64,000 nucleotides of DNA from Gremmenia infestans (GCA_032629725.1 JAFEVB010000005.1:248001-312000), one strand, 5' to 3'; shown: positions 1 to 11,880, numbered from the stretch's first letter. A program made the numbers and translations. The notes: generated by a model not told the origin, from the letters alone.

Positions 1-2358
1 GAGGGGTTCGCGTAAAGAGCCGGATTAATGAATTCGACGACGTTTTTTTCTACATTGAGCCTCTGCTCGTTGATGCGGTTGACGATACTTGCGAAGATGG
101 CGTGAAAGCGCTTGTTCCGCCGTCGCGCCCGAAAACCCCATCGAAGAAGACGGCAATATTGTCACCCTTGAGTTCTTGAATTAGCATTGTTTATGAGGTG
201 ATTGTAGAGATGAGGATAGAGATGAGTGATGGCTTTATACATTTGCAGCAACATCGGGATGTCTAGAGCGAAGTTTAGCATTCATACAAAGTGAGGTTAC
301 AGAAGGCGCTTTTACCCTCTCCCACTGCGATTGTAAAGTCCACCATCTTGACGCACGACGACGTTTGTGTAGTATGGGTACTTTGGATTATGGTTCTTGT
401 AAAAATGTGCCACGGCATCTTGTCAATAGTCGGGTATGGGATACAGGTTACTGAAACTTCCACCAGATGCGAACTTATTCCAATATGGCTGACCGGCAGG
501 ATCATATGCTGCACTCTCGCTGTCTTTGACTGTTTTTCCGGGGTATACCTTTGTGGCACCAACACTGGTCAGGTATGGGCAACTACGAAGACGATTAGCC
601 TGTGTTATGCTTGGTTCTCCTCCGTCCCGCTCGCTACCTTCGCTCCCGGCAAGAACGTAATCCGCTTGCCGAACCATTCGTCGGCTTACCTATTCGGCCA
701 CGCGGGACTGAAAGCTTTATAATTGGCACCTATACAGCCGCTTTCATCCGTATCCCATGGACGTCCTGAGACTCCACTGTCTCCAGAGGCATAGAATATA
801 GACACGCCCTGGAGGCCGAGTTTCATGAATCTATATGATTTAGTTTCACGTGAATCTTGCTTCCAGAAGCAGCACTTACTCATTGCATTGTATTTGTTGA
901 TAATATGCGGGCAGGTCTACTTCTTGTCCACCATACGAGATAGAAATAACGTTTGTCGGCTGTCCCAAACATTAACACCATACTAAGGATTTAAAGGCTG
1001 CCTCAAAAGTACTTTGTGAACACCACATTGCAGCTGTCCCTGATATGTTGTATTTTTGAGCCAAGAGTATCTGGATATTGTGGATCAAGCCTTGCTAATT
1101 GTGAAAACCGAAGTTATGGTCCCCTAGTGTGTACAAAACGACTAGACAAGCACTCACGAGCATCCCCGACTATCCAGACGCCGAGTATGTACAGTATGAC
1201 TATTAAGTCCATTAGCTGTTTGTTCATGTTACCATAGGAGCCCACTTACCCCATCTAACGCATCTAAAAAGGTATTAAAACCTCCAATTGTCCCACCTCC
1301 GCCTACAGTATTTAGTCAGTCATCTGTCTGGTAAAGCGTGATTTTCTGTGGATAAATGATGGGATACGTGATTTCGAAATCCAATTCCGATTCCCCTCCA
1401 GCGTCATTGACATGAACCGGTGCTTGCCCACCATCTATGGAAGCTAGAGTTGGGTGTGTTCCAGTGGGAATGCGAGGTGTGAAATTTGAAAAGTGAAGAT
1501 CAAGGTCCGCCTGGTTGTAAAAGTCACCCGATTCGAAGATCCCAAGAGAATTGTCAGATCTAGGTTTTCCGTTCGACTATTCTGGGATCTCAGGAACTTC
1601 GTAAAAAGCTCTTATACAAGCTGACGTAATGAACTGGTCACATGTTGCGAGCTCTCCAGCAGCAGTAATGTTAAAATTGGGAGGATAGGATACTCTGAGA
1701 GGAGCAATGTTTGTACTACCTTGACTGGAGCTTATGCCGATATGGCGCTTACCATGGCCCCTTTTGCTTGGTGTAAAAAGCTTGACGCCTGGGGTAATGT
1801 AGTCGACATGCTCTTGGATATCCCTCGGGACGTGGTAACTACATTCATGTTAATCATTGCCAAATAACAAGGACTCAATACTCACCTTTCGCATGCCCGG
1901 GTCACGTAGCCCTCGACATGCTCATAGTAATAGTACTTCGCATGGAGCAGAGCTTCCGCTTCAGAAGTGGTAGCATCGAAGGCCAACCAGCCTTTGTTGT
2001 CAGAATTAGTGATACGTTTAGCGTCAATGCCGAAGTCAGTCAACCATTCCTTGACGGTATCGATGGTCTTCTGCGCAGGGGCAAACATATCAACGATTTC
2101 CTCAGGGGTCCAATGTTTTGCGTAGTTCTTGGACTCGGGATAAGACACATCCATGAGAAAATCATGGCCTCGATCTTGATTTTCCTATTTTAACCTAATC
2201 CTCATAGGGATAATTGCATTGGAGGAAAGCCTGTCTCGCTTCAACCACCTGCTCGTTGTAATCCCTCGCGTCTCGTGCACGGCATGGGTGGTTGGGACAG
2301 CAGCACTTTGAGCCGTAACGGAGAGGCTGAGAAGAAGAATCAAAGAAGGGAAAAGCAT
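1..2358 (-). pseudogene. Decayed sedolisin (S53 serine peptidase), partial at left edge
   Basis: The ATG at 2358 opens a signal peptide (Leu-rich, ending near TAQSAA) and a pro-kumamolisin propeptide that carries the family landmark KHWTPEEIVDMF. Further downstream on the same strand lie the S53 core pieces: the oxyanion-hole motif SGDSG (about 800-830), CPYLTSVGATKV with FASGG (about 450-600), and the region after the catalytic GTSA motif with VNRINEQR (about 60-110). The coding sequence is broken. There are in-frame stops at 2185-2187 (a CAG-to-TAG change fits the family), 1577-1579 and 1316-1318. A frameshift follows directly after the GTSA motif, and several more breaks lie in 150-1250. 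A normal intron (GTGAGT donor near 1884) is still visible. An intact homologue would be a secreted tripeptidyl peptidase-like enzyme. The C-terminal end lies beyond position 1. The identity is clear and the inactivity is well supported. Confidence 0.85.
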
Positions 2359-3119
2359 CTTTGGCGACTATAACCCAAAGGTTGTTTGAGAGAAAAGACC
2401 ATCAAGCAGAAAGAGGGGGGAAGGCGTCGAGTAACTACTCTTTTTGTATACCAGCCGACTTGACTTGGCTGTTGCGCTGGCCATGATTACACCCGCGCGT
2501 TCGATAAAATTGACGCGACTGCCATGGGTGAGCTGAACATCTCAACGGTTCGGAAGGTGTTTCCTATGAACACCAGGCAGGTCGTGTAGGGGTTTGCGTG
2601 CTCCAAAGTCTGACAGGCACGACTTGGATAAAGCAGGTCGCCTATTTCCTGTATATTCCACAGTGGTATGATCCAATGGAAGATTTACCTTTAGTATCTA
2701 CATTACAGTGGAGTGCAATGTACTGCAAAAGACCTACGGCGATGTTGACTGATGCTAGTGTCGTTTCTTAAGGAGGGAGGAGAGAGGAAAGGGAAAAAAC
2801 ATCGAAATAGCGCTAGGACTCACGTGCACCTTCGGAACGGAGTCATGTAAGGAATTCTACCCCCACTCCTCTTTCCAGACGTCAAGCCCTATTCTCTCTC
2901 AATAAAGTCATGACTCAAATGTATTACATGCGCACATTTTGACCTCATTCCTGGTTGAATGAGTCACTTCTGCTCTGTAAGTACCTAAAGGTTTAGATGT
3001 CTGTTCCAATCGTCTTTTTGTTTTGTAAAATCCAGAACCTGAATTGCATTGCTCAAGTAAACACTCGTCAAACTTTTTCGAAAGGTTCCTAGACGTTGTT
3101 GTCGAACTATCAGATCGAG
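2359..3119. other. Intergenic, 761 bp
   Basis: This stretch separates the sedolisin relic from the GNAT gene and is the 5' side of both. I see no convincing ORF, RNA gene or repeat. A purine-rich run (aggagggaggagagagg) lies near 2770-2790. Confidence 0.5.
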
Positions 3120-4196
3120 ATGGCGGCAGAAGAAACCGTCGAATTCTATCGACACCGCCAGGAGACGGTACTGTCAACTTTTCTTCCAATTCTCCAGCAA
3201 CACCTTCCGCATAGCAATCCCATCTACAACCGGCTTCAGGCCCCTCATAATTTGCCTTCCCGTCACTGTCTATTCGCCGCTACATTTCCACCTCCAGCTC
3301 CCGGTTCCTCTATTTCAGTTCCCGAGGTCTACACAATTTTGTTTTCAGACCGGTCGCGCCGTGCTGAATCTCAAGTATGGATCTTTAATAATCTTATTAC
3401 TCTCCCAACCCCTCTTCCGGTTTCCCAGCAAAACATACTCAACGCCCATGTCCACTCCGCAATTTTATACCTGAAGGCAATCGAAATCCCAGAAGCTCCA
3501 GGATGGCCCTTTGACCGACGTCTCAAATTCGCCTGTCTGCACGACAGTATCACCACCTCACTTACTCAACTCCTTGAAAACCGTGGCGGCATTCAATATA
3601 TAACCAAATGGAATTTCTGGATCGTGCCGACTTCTACCGTCTCTTCCAAGACCAGGCGGCCGCTTCCTTCAGGATACTCGGTGAGCCGCGTTCCAGAAGA
3701 TCAATTAGACATCGTAGTCTCCACGTCCTCTATACCACGGGAGCCATCAACCCTAAAGGGGCAAGCAAACGTGGGAATCATGGATTCAGAAGGGAAACTA
3801 GCAGCGTGGGGGTATCTGGGAATTGACGGGAGTTTGGCGACACTGTATGTGTTGCCTGAGCACAGAGGCAAGGGATTGGCTACTCAGGTAGCAGTTGAGT
3901 TGTTGAGTCGGTATGAGAGGGGTGAGTTTGCCGATCTGGGGTATGCGGGGAGGAGTGGGTACGTGCATTCCGATGTTAAGGTGGGGAATAAGGAGAGTGA
4001 GGGAGTCATGAATTCTATTGGAGCAAAAGTGAACGGGACGAGTAGCTATGTACACGTGGACTCTGACAGGTTCAGTGGGTATGTGCATTCGATGGTCAAA
4101 GCTGGAAATGAGGGGAGCGAGGGCGTAATGAAGTCACTTGGTGGAAGCATCGGAGGGCAGGGTAACAAAGTGTTCGTGGACAGTAATAGATTCTAA
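3120..4196 (+). CDS. GNAT-family N-acetyltransferase (FR47-like) with duplicated C-terminus
   Basis: An intronless 358-residue protein. The first ATG is at 3120; a longer frame from 3096 would need a TTG start. The N-terminal two thirds resemble fungal GNAT proteins of the FR47 type. The acetyl-CoA binding motif A is visible as YVLPEHRGKGLATQVAVELL (about residues 242-261), with the RGKGLA pyrophosphate loop. Motif B follows as GYVHSDVKVGN...SEGVMNSIG. This motif-B unit occurs twice: residues 279-318 (3954-4073) and 319-358 (4074-4193) are two 40-residue units of identical length, sharing SGYVHS, VK.GN, SEGVM.S.G and the ending VDS.RF. A usual family member ends after one unit. The substrate cannot be deduced, and a small-molecule or glycine-type acyl acceptor is possible. 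Family assignment is firm; function is open. Confidence 0.85.
   Translation: MAAEETVEFYRHRQETVLSTFLPILQQHLPHSNPIYNRLQAPHNLPSRHCLFAATFPPPAPGSSISVPEVYTILFSDRSRRAESQVWIFNNLITLPTPLPVSQQNILNAHVHSAILYLKAIEIPEAPGWPFDRRLKFACLHDSITTSLTQLLENRGGIQYITKWNFWIVPTSTVSSKTRRPLPSGYSVSRVPEDQLDIVVSTSSIPREPSTLKGQANVGIMDSEGKLAAWGYLGIDGSLATLYVLPEHRGKGLATQVAVELLSRYERGEFADLGYAGRSGYVHSDVKVGNKESEGVMNSIGAKVNGTSSYVHVDSDRFSGYVHSMVKAGNEGSEGVMKSLGGSIGGQGNKVFVDSNRF
3954..4193 (+). repeat. Two 120-bp tandem coding units in the GNAT gene
   Basis: Unit 1 is 3954-4073 and unit 2 is 4074-4193, with no spacer, and the stop codon follows immediately. The units diverge at the DNA level but keep the same reading frame, the same length and many identical residues. 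This points to an old in-frame tandem duplication of the last 40 codons rather than a recent slip. Confidence 0.85.
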
Positions 4197-4818
4197 GGTG
4201 CTGATGTGGTAGAACGACCTTTAGAACTGCTGATTCACTAGAACTGTAGCCGCTGCGCTGCGGCTGGCTGCACTTGCTTTCAATGACACGTCGTATTGTG
4301 TAACTTTATACTTCACGGTAGTAATGAGAACAACCTTTACTTACTTCTCACATCCAGTCTTGAGGAAAGAGTAAACAATTAGAATAAATATCCAAGTGAA
4401 AACGTCGTCATATATAGAAGATAAAGAGGGAAGATGCGTAATTATCGAATATTCGAGGAAGAAAAGTGTATGTCATGTGAACGTTGAATTCAGGGTTTCC
4501 CTGAATGCCTTTCCCCTCTCCGTTCTGCAGCAGACTTTAACGCACCTTCCCTTCCCGTGCACTGCTGCATAATCTTGGCAACCCACAGAGAAGGAAAGTT
4601 CATCTCTCGAAACCATATGTCAATTTACGAAAAACTTTCCAAATGGTGGGTCTTTCCCATACTGGTCCTCCTCTCGTGAGATATTCAATTATACCATTAT
4701 CCATCACTTCCACGCACGCAAAAGAGCTCTAAATATATCCCAAGCTTAAATCCCAAGATTGAAATGGAAGTCTAACTCCATGCGGTTTCAAATATCAACA
4801 GAACGAAGATGCTCGAAT
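4197..4818. other. Intergenic between convergent genes, 622 bp
   Basis: This is the 3' flank of the GNAT gene (+) and of the methyltransferase gene (-). I see only AT-rich sequence suited to 3' ends and no ORF worth reporting. Confidence 0.5.
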
Positions 4819-5824
4819 CTAAGACCCCTCAGTTGGCTGCAACGCATACATCCTCACAGGATACAACTCTGTAGGTAACCCATTCTGTATCTCCGTCTTC
4901 TTAATCCTCAACCCCGCTTCCTCGAAAAGCTCCCGAAACTTTTCATCCGTCCTACCCACGTTAGCACTCCTCCCCTCAAACCACCACTTCACCTCGCATG
5001 GTAGGGACCTACCTTGTAACACTGCTGTCTACCTCATCGAACACGTCTTCGCCCATACTACTCATGTTTTCCTTCACAACCACAAACCCCCCTTCCTTCA
5101 ACACACGCCCGCACTTCTGCAAGTATGCAAGAAGCTGCTCGTCAGTCAGGTGACCCAGACACCATTGGTTCCATATTAGGTCGTATTCGACTGTGGGCTC
5201 CCAGGACTCGAGGCCCACGTTAAAGATTTCGCCGATGCCGGGTTTGTTGGCTAGGGCGTTGGAGAATTTGGCAATAGGCTCTACGACGTCGACTGTTGTG
5301 GCTGTGGAGAGAAGGAGGCCTTCTGTGATACGGCCAATTCTGTGGAAAGTATCAGGATGTGTTACGCATATTTATACGATCGGAAAGTTGAGTGAAAGAT
5401 AAGCCAGCATGTTATGGGGTAAACATGCTTGCCTTGCAAGATATTCGCGCCGTTGGTCATAACAAGGAATCATGCTAGGAAACCCATGGACAAAATCGAA
5501 TCTCGCCAACCCCACATATAAGAGTTGTGATTCAACCCAGGACTGACTTAAATAACACAACACAGCCATGCGAAACTCCAAATAACATAAAAAGGAAGAA
5601 AACAAAGCTTTAACAAAAACTCACCCAGCACCACAGTCAACCGCCCTCTCAACCTTCTCCTTCCCCTTCCCGCTGACCCCAATCTTAACCAGAAAGCTCC
5701 TACTCCCCTGCAAATCAACCTTAGAAATGTACGGGAAGCCGCCTAGCATTCCATTGACATCCGCGTCGATGGACTGCCAATAATCACGCGCGTCTTGGTG
5801 GTTGATGTGTGAATCGGCCGCCAT
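4819..5824 (-). CDS. TAE1: Protein N-terminal methyltransferase (NTMT1/Tae1-like)
   Basis: A three-exon model: 5625-5824, 5013-5339 and 4819-4951, giving 219 residues. This matches the usual length of the family (PF05891). SAM-binding motif I is DCGAGIGR (residues 63-70), split by the first intron (GTGAGT donor, CCACAG acceptor). The YDLIWNQWCLGHLTD block in the middle is highly typical of alpha-N-terminal methyltransferases, as is the N-terminal DYWQSIDADVNGMLGGF region. The second intron has a GTAGGT donor and a GCTAAC branch site. The family methylates the free alpha-amino group of proteins starting with X-Pro-Lys/Arg after Met removal; in yeast these are ribosomal proteins. The protein is cytosolic with no targeting signal. 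It is convergent with the GNAT gene. I am confident in the family and in the splice model. Confidence 0.92.
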
Positions 5825-6131
5825 GATGCTTGCTTTATTTAGTTGACGCTATGATAATGAGGCCATTTCGTATTGGTGGGATGGGATGGGACAATCAAAA
5901 CCACAATGAGGAAGTTGGGATTTATCGCTTAGAAGGGTTTTTAGCGCGAGGCTGGAGACGAGGCTGAAAAGGAGGGGTTATTTGACCCCTTTTCCAGCTC
6001 TCACTTTCCCTAAATATATACATCATAGTTGGGCAATTTTATTTCGATATGGAAATTCAGTTGGTATTCAAACAGTAGCCTAGTCCCAATGCCCCAAATC
6101 CTGTATCCAGTACTCCAGTAAAACACTATCA
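5825..6131. other. Intergenic, 307 bp
   Basis: Promoter of the methyltransferase gene and 3' flank of the Tof1 gene, both on the minus strand. No further feature is seen. Confidence 0.5.
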
Positions 6132-9100
6132 TTATTCCTCATCACTGCTATCCACAATAAAACCTGCCCGGACTCTCTGCCTTGCTTGTCGAATTACAGG
6201 CATTTCTTCATCCTCATCGTCCTCATCTAATACCATTGCCGTGGACTTCGTCAAAGCAGAAGCAGCTGAAGTTTCAGGTACCGAGTTCTCTTTATCCTCC
6301 TCATCACGCACAACTTTTCGTTTCTTCATTTGAGATGACCGGATATGTGGACTCGACAGCGGTGTATCCGTGGCATCATCCTCAGACCCCGCAAGCCCAT
6401 CATCTTTCGCCGTTGACGAGGATCGTCCATGGTTGGTCGAAAGATCATCATCATCATCACTATCCACTGGAATGGCACTCGACCGCCGCTTTTTGCTCGG
6501 GAGCGCAGCTGCACTCATCAGAATATCATCATCGTCGCTCTCCCCTGACATAGCACTCGAAAGCCTCTTCCTAGGCTTGTCTGGGCCAATGCCTAGCAGC
6601 TCCTTCATAGTCTTGATCTTGGCCGCCTGTCTCGCTTTCTCTTGAGCGAAGAACTCTGCATCATTATCTCCATCAGATTCATCATCGCTCGCCGTCACAA
6701 AGAGTGCGCTCTTGATTTTCCGATTTTTCTCCAGCTCTTTGAGCCGTCGAGCTTCGGCGCGTGCCTGGATCTGTTCGTCTGTTAAGCCGTGGCTTTCGGC
6801 GTCTTCTGTGCCCTCCTTTCTCCTACGCCGACGGTTCTTCTTGAGCTCTTTCAACGCATCGGACTTATTCATTGGGGTTGGTCCTCCTGCAGGGAATAAG
6901 AGATCCTCATCGTCTTCATCATCGATTCCATCATCGTCGTCAAAAGTGGCCTTTTTCCTACCTGCTGTGCCTGCAGATTTGCGTCTAATGAAATCTCCTG
7001 CCTCTTGGCCGTCGTCGAAAACAGGTGGGGAGAATTCAGATTTATTAATCAAATCTAACGATTGTTTCAACTGGTCGGCTGATTGGTCGGAGGGGATAAT
7101 CCATGACGCATCGGGGTCATCAGCTACTCCAATGACTTGAAAACTGACCAGAGTCATGAGAAGTCGAAGATGCCCATTCTTGAACATGGCAAGTTTGCGA
7201 GCATCATCGCCAGGTTTTATCACTATTGCGCATTAGCTAAATGTTGACCAAAGCACCAAATAAGGAACTTACGGATTGAAGGAGCCTTGGGCGGCTCTAC
7301 CTGCACTGCTGGCGTCTCATCAGGCTCTGCAAACGGGTCATCCTCAACTGATGGTAATGCAGCGTTCGCTCCTTCCCAGCTTCTTCGCTCGCTTTCAGCC
7401 GAGGAAAGTTGTGATTTGACCCATTGTAAATGGTCGGCCTCATTTTTGTCTAGCAGGGCACCAACAACAATGGCAATTTGCTCTTCCCATTCTTTAGCTC
7501 CCTTGACTTCCAATTCGGCCGCTGCGCGAGGTTTCGTCGTCACTGTTTGCTTCTCGTATCCGTACTCAAGATAATGTGCAGTACTGTTGATTTTCGAAAA
7601 GAGCATTTCGACCACCAATTCAGGTCGCTCCTGAATCTTCCTCGTACACTTCTTCAGAATCTGTTTCACGAATTCATCCCATTCCTTGTAACTGCTGGAT
7701 TGTGGGTCTAAGCCTTCGGGACCCTTGATCATCTTGTAGAAAAGCGCAATTATGTCGACCCGGAACAGCATTACACTCATCTCCTGCTTGAACGCAACTC
7801 GGTAAAAAAATCGATGCGCCCTCTTCAGTTGTGAAGACTTCAAGTCGTTGTAGTAGGCTGTGAAGGTAACGAAAGTATCGACGCATCCTTGAGACAAAAA
7901 GCGCGCAGCAAAGCGCTTGAACTCAAATTTCCGCTCGTGTGAAGTGCGTTCAGCTCTGGTTGTATCCTCGCCCTCCGATTCATCAACAATATCGTCATCA
8001 GCTTCATCTTGTCCAGCAGCTCTAGCAGCCTTCTTCTTTCGCCGCACCCTGCGCCGTGATCTGACTTGAAGGTCCACATTTTGTTTCGAATATTGCTCAA
8101 GAATACGAAGGTAGTGGTGAGAGAGTTCAGTGCAAGAATCCAGATATCCAAACCCCTGGTCTTTGTAGGTACGCGTGATGTTTGCTACTCTATCATGCGT
8201 CGTTTCTTCGTAGAATATACGATTGAGAATGTTTTCGGCAATTTCTTGGTCATCTTCAAGAGGTGATTCCAACATGTCTTGGACAGTGAGGAGAATTTGA
8301 GTGAAGCACTTCATAGCCGCGCTAAGATCCTGCCATGACTTGTGCTCGAATGTGTAGTCCATGGCTCTGTTCAACGTAACAAACATCTCCTGGTTCAAAA
8401 CACTGGCGACGAGGGAGTAGCTATCCACTTCTTCCGAGACAGCACTCTGTTGAACCTTCGAAGGGTTTTTGTTCCTTCTCCTGACTCGCTCAGCCTCAAG
8501 AAACCAGGAGATCAAGTAGAAAAACTGTCGCGGATGGTACTCAAGAACTCGCTCTGCTTCTCGGTCAATCGCTTTGCGTATGTGGTTGAATAGAGGGTTG
8601 AAGCCCGAATCCAGAAATTCCTCAACAAATTCACGGAGATGCTTAGTCGCCTGAACACTGAGATGGACAGGGGTGTCAAAATCCATAGATCCGTTGTCTC
8701 CTTTCAGGGCTCGGCGTGGAGGTTTGAACTTTTTGGTGGCATCCATTTTGGCCAAACCTCTCGAAGAGTCCGTGACAGCAGCCTGGCCTGAGATTGTCGT
8801 CATCTTTGCGTCCTCTCGCTGAAGCCAGGCCATAGCACCGAATCGATTGTGTCTCGTTGGGGCATTTGTCTGATAGCTTCGTAGCATTGCTGCCTCCTTC
8901 TTCCGTAGACGTACTAGTTCATCCATCTTGCTGTTGTCGGCTGCCTTTTCATCGAGAAAGAGTTTCTCAATATCTACCCCTTTGATCAGGTGAAAAAGTA
9001 TATCCAGTACCACAACATCCTGCGTATTGTAATCTTCCCCAATTGTGGATGACACCGTTAAGAGTAGGGGAAAAACATCCTGGTAGTCAAAGGCATCAAT

Positions 9101-9797
9101 TGTGGCGGATCTCGAGATTTCTGCTTCGTCTCCTTCGTATTGGACATTTGGAGGCGGAGCAATCATAGCGATATTCCGTATGAAATAGAGTAGAAGCTTG
9201 ATAATGCCTTCGTCTCGTGTACTTCGGTCACCCATATCTACAGCCATCGAGGGCAGAGCACATCGTATCGCAGTATGGAGTATTCTGGCTCCGTCGAAAT
9301 TGATGATTGAACGCTTGTATCCCAGCTGCGCGGTTTCGAGGTAGGGAAGATGTCGGTGGTGATTGACGGTCATCTCTTTTGAATCCTTGCTGAGAGGCCA
9401 TGTCAGAGGCACCAAAAGTTCCAGACACGCCAGGGCTATCTTTGACTTCAATCGATCATCCGTAGCATTTTCCGGCCAAGCTGCCAGAATCTGTAGCAAG
9501 TCTCCTCCCACGAGATTTGACTCTGCTAGACACCTTGCCACGTCCAATCGATTCGCTTTCTCGTCGTAAAGCTTCAGCCATCTCTTGAGATCTCGAAGAC
9601 AAGCCAAAGCATCGTCTCCGAGTACATATCGACCATCTTCGTCGGCACCGCTTCCTCCAAGCTTGGACGCGTTAGAAGGGCACACGTAGTTGGAGGCGCA
9701 AAGGGGCAATGTTGATACTTACTGCGGTAACAAGACTTGATACATACGCCCGCACCTCGGGGTCGACAACGTCTCTCTTGCCGTCTGCAAGTTCCAT
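6132..9797 (-). CDS. TOF1: Tof1/Timeless replication fork protection factor
   Basis: Three exons, 9723-9797, 7273-9661 and 6132-7222, encode 1184 residues, a normal size for fungal Tof1/Swi1. The start at 9797 gives MELADGKRDVVDPEVRAYV, the family N-terminus. The Timeless domain (PF04821) follows with GRYVLGDDALACLRDLKRWL and covers roughly residues 25-300. A conserved middle region reaches about 830. The last third is acidic and Ser/Asp/Lys-rich (clusters such as DDDDGIDDEDDED), as expected for a disordered tail. The first intron has a GTAAGT donor and a CTAAC branch; the second has GTAAGT and ends CAATAG. With its partner Csm3/Tipin the protein stabilises paused replication forks and relays the S-phase checkpoint. 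The gene is divergent from the hydroxyacyl-CoA dehydrogenase gene. Family and model are both well supported. Confidence 0.93.
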
Positions 9798-10111
9798 ATT
9801 TGCTATTGATTTTGTGGTTCAGACATGAAATGCTCACACTGTACGCGCTTTACCGTTGAAGTTTACGCGACGCGTTCCCTGGACCCCTGTACTAGATAAG
9901 GTACAGTACTCCGTAGAGTCTCAAGCAAGTACTAAAATTTAGCGCAATACCCCCCGGCAGACAAAAGTCAAAGCCGAGGTACACAAGCAAATCCTGGGGA
10001 AGCTACACTGCCGTACTGTGTGCCGCGCCACGACGTCTGAGAAACCTCCAGATTTCTGTCTCCGCCGCTCTTCACTGACATCTCCGTTGATATCCTTTAT
10101 ATATCGGCAGT
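9798..10111. promoter_or_regulatory. Shared upstream interval of TOF1 and the HBDH gene
   Basis: A 314-bp divergent promoter interval between the two start codons. It holds the short element tactccgta near 9907, of a kind frequent in Pezizomycotina intergenic DNA, and a TATATA-like stretch at 10099-10104 close to the + strand start. No specific factor site can be named. Confidence 0.45.
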
Positions 10112-11235
10112 ATGATCTCACCCATACTTCGCAGGCAGATCCTGAGACGTGCTACACCCTCCAGATGCTTCTGTTCAAGCCCAATTCTTGCTGCCCAAGA
10201 GGTAAAGCGCCTCGGCGTTATTGGAGCTGGACAGATGGTGAGCCTATACTTTCTTTCCTTCTTGTCAGACGCATGTTGCTAATGGGATTATAGGGCCTGG
10301 GAATAGCATTGGTAGCCGCGCAGAAGGCCGGCCTACCGGTAACTCTAGTTGATACGAGCCAGGCTTCAATCGATAAAGGTCTTAAGTTCGCCGGTATGAC
10401 CCTACTTCCAGATATTTATGGATTAGCAGGGGCTGAGCATATCTTTTGCAGACAAGTTGTTAGCCAAAGATGTCTCGAAAGAACGTATCACACAAGAGCA
10501 GTCCGACAAGACACGATCCCTCCTCCGTCCCACCACATCCATGGATTCCCTTGCCGATGTAGACTTCGTAATTGAAGCTGTCCCCGAAATCCCCTCCCTT
10601 AAATTTTCTATATTCGAAGCCCTGGCGCAAATATGCCCTCCCCATGCCATCCTAGCTACAAACACCTCCTCTATTTCCATCACAAGAATAGCAGCATCGA
10701 CGACAAAGGACCCAACGGACACATCAGCTTCATCACGTGTGATTTCAACGCACTTCATGAACCCCGTGCCAATTCAAAAGGGCGTTGAAATCATCACTGG
10801 TTTACAAACAAGTCAAGAGACAATTGATACCGCGATAGCTTTCTGCAAGGCTATAGGGAAAATTCCATCACAATCTGCGGATTCGCCAGGATTCCTTGCA
10901 AATAGAATCCTGATGCCATATATCAATGAGGCGATCATCTGTCTGGAAACTGGTGTTGGTGGCAGAGACGACATTGATGCCATTATGAAGAATGGCACAA
11001 ATGTACCTATGGGTCCTCTACAATTAGCGGACTTTATCGGAATCGACACCTGCTTAGCTATTATGAAGGTATTATACGAGGAAACTGGGGATTCTAAATA
11101 CAGACCTAGCGTCCTTCTAAGAAAAATGGTTGATGCAGGCTGGTTGGGGAAAAAAAGTGGAAAGGGGTCGGTTCAATTACGCGCCAATTTGAGAAGGTCA
11201 ACAGCTAACATTACCACAGATTCTACGACTATTAG
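10112..11235 (+). CDS. 3-hydroxyacyl-CoA (hydroxybutyryl-CoA) dehydrogenase, mitochondrial type
   Basis: Four exons, 10112-10237, 10294-10393, 10452-11166 and 11220-11235, encode 318 residues, the normal length for short-chain 3-hydroxyacyl-CoA dehydrogenase. The first about 25 residues are rich in Arg and Ser without acidic residues (MISPILRRQILRRATPSR), which suggests a mitochondrial presequence. The NAD-binding loop GAGQMG (38-43) is split by intron 1. The catalytic His lies in STHFMNPVP, and DSPGFLANRILMPYINEA is the family signature. The last exon is only 16 nt and supplies the conserved ending FYDY. Without this splice the frame would run on into 11260 with an unrelated tail. That intron has a weak GTCGGT donor but a clear GCTAAC branch and a CACAG acceptor. 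The enzyme oxidises 3-hydroxyacyl-CoA in beta-oxidation. Confidence 0.92.
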
Positions 11236-11880
11236 GAATTTGCTATTATCTGAAATATAATATCAAAACTTATGTTACTATCCAATTCTTGCATTGCTTT
11301 ATTTCTTACAACTCCCAACAGTACGAACCGCAAGTGTGGTTCATCAATCTCAAGTCGAAGGCTTGTTTAAAGACATCATGATTCAAAAATATCTACAGAC
11401 ACGCCCTGAGCCAGCTCCTACCGAAAACGAACTAAATATACAGATAAATGGCTCCCTGGCCTACTTTCATAAGCAAAGCTGCGCACTGCACGCTGATGTG
11501 TATGTTCGGGCACAAAGTACAGGCGTCCCCATTGCACCTCTTTTCTTGCGACGAATCCCATTTTCCTTTCCATTCCCATCCTCAGCCCATTTGCCCGCAT
11601 ATATAGCATCCCACGCATTACTAAAACATTGATATCTGAAATAAAGCTCATAGAGCGGAGAAACGAACATGGCACCAAGAAGGAAATGTTCAGGAGTAAA
11701 GCATCCGATCTCTGTGCTTTCTTCTTCGCCTGGCTCTTCGTTGATATTTGGTGGGTCCTTTAGGAGAGGTCTTCTTCAAAAAAAAATCATATACGTCGTG
11801 GAGGGTGATTGATAATTATGTGCGATCTCTTCATGTCAAGCATTATGTCCCGTCGAGAATGTCCCCCCTCAAATGATTAT
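11236..11880. other. Intergenic between convergent genes, 645 bp
   Basis: 3' flanks of the dehydrogenase (+) and the homeodomain gene (-). Open frames here (for example 11294-11632 +) show no family likeness or codon pattern I can support. I see no RNA gene. Confidence 0.5.

Noticed and set aside
291..722. 143-residue plus-strand frame
   Set aside because: Lies antisense to the S53 core remnants, which are recognisable on the minus strand.
6182..6553. His-rich plus-strand frame over the TOF1 tail
   Set aside because: Complement of Asp/Glu codon runs in the acidic tail; not a gene.
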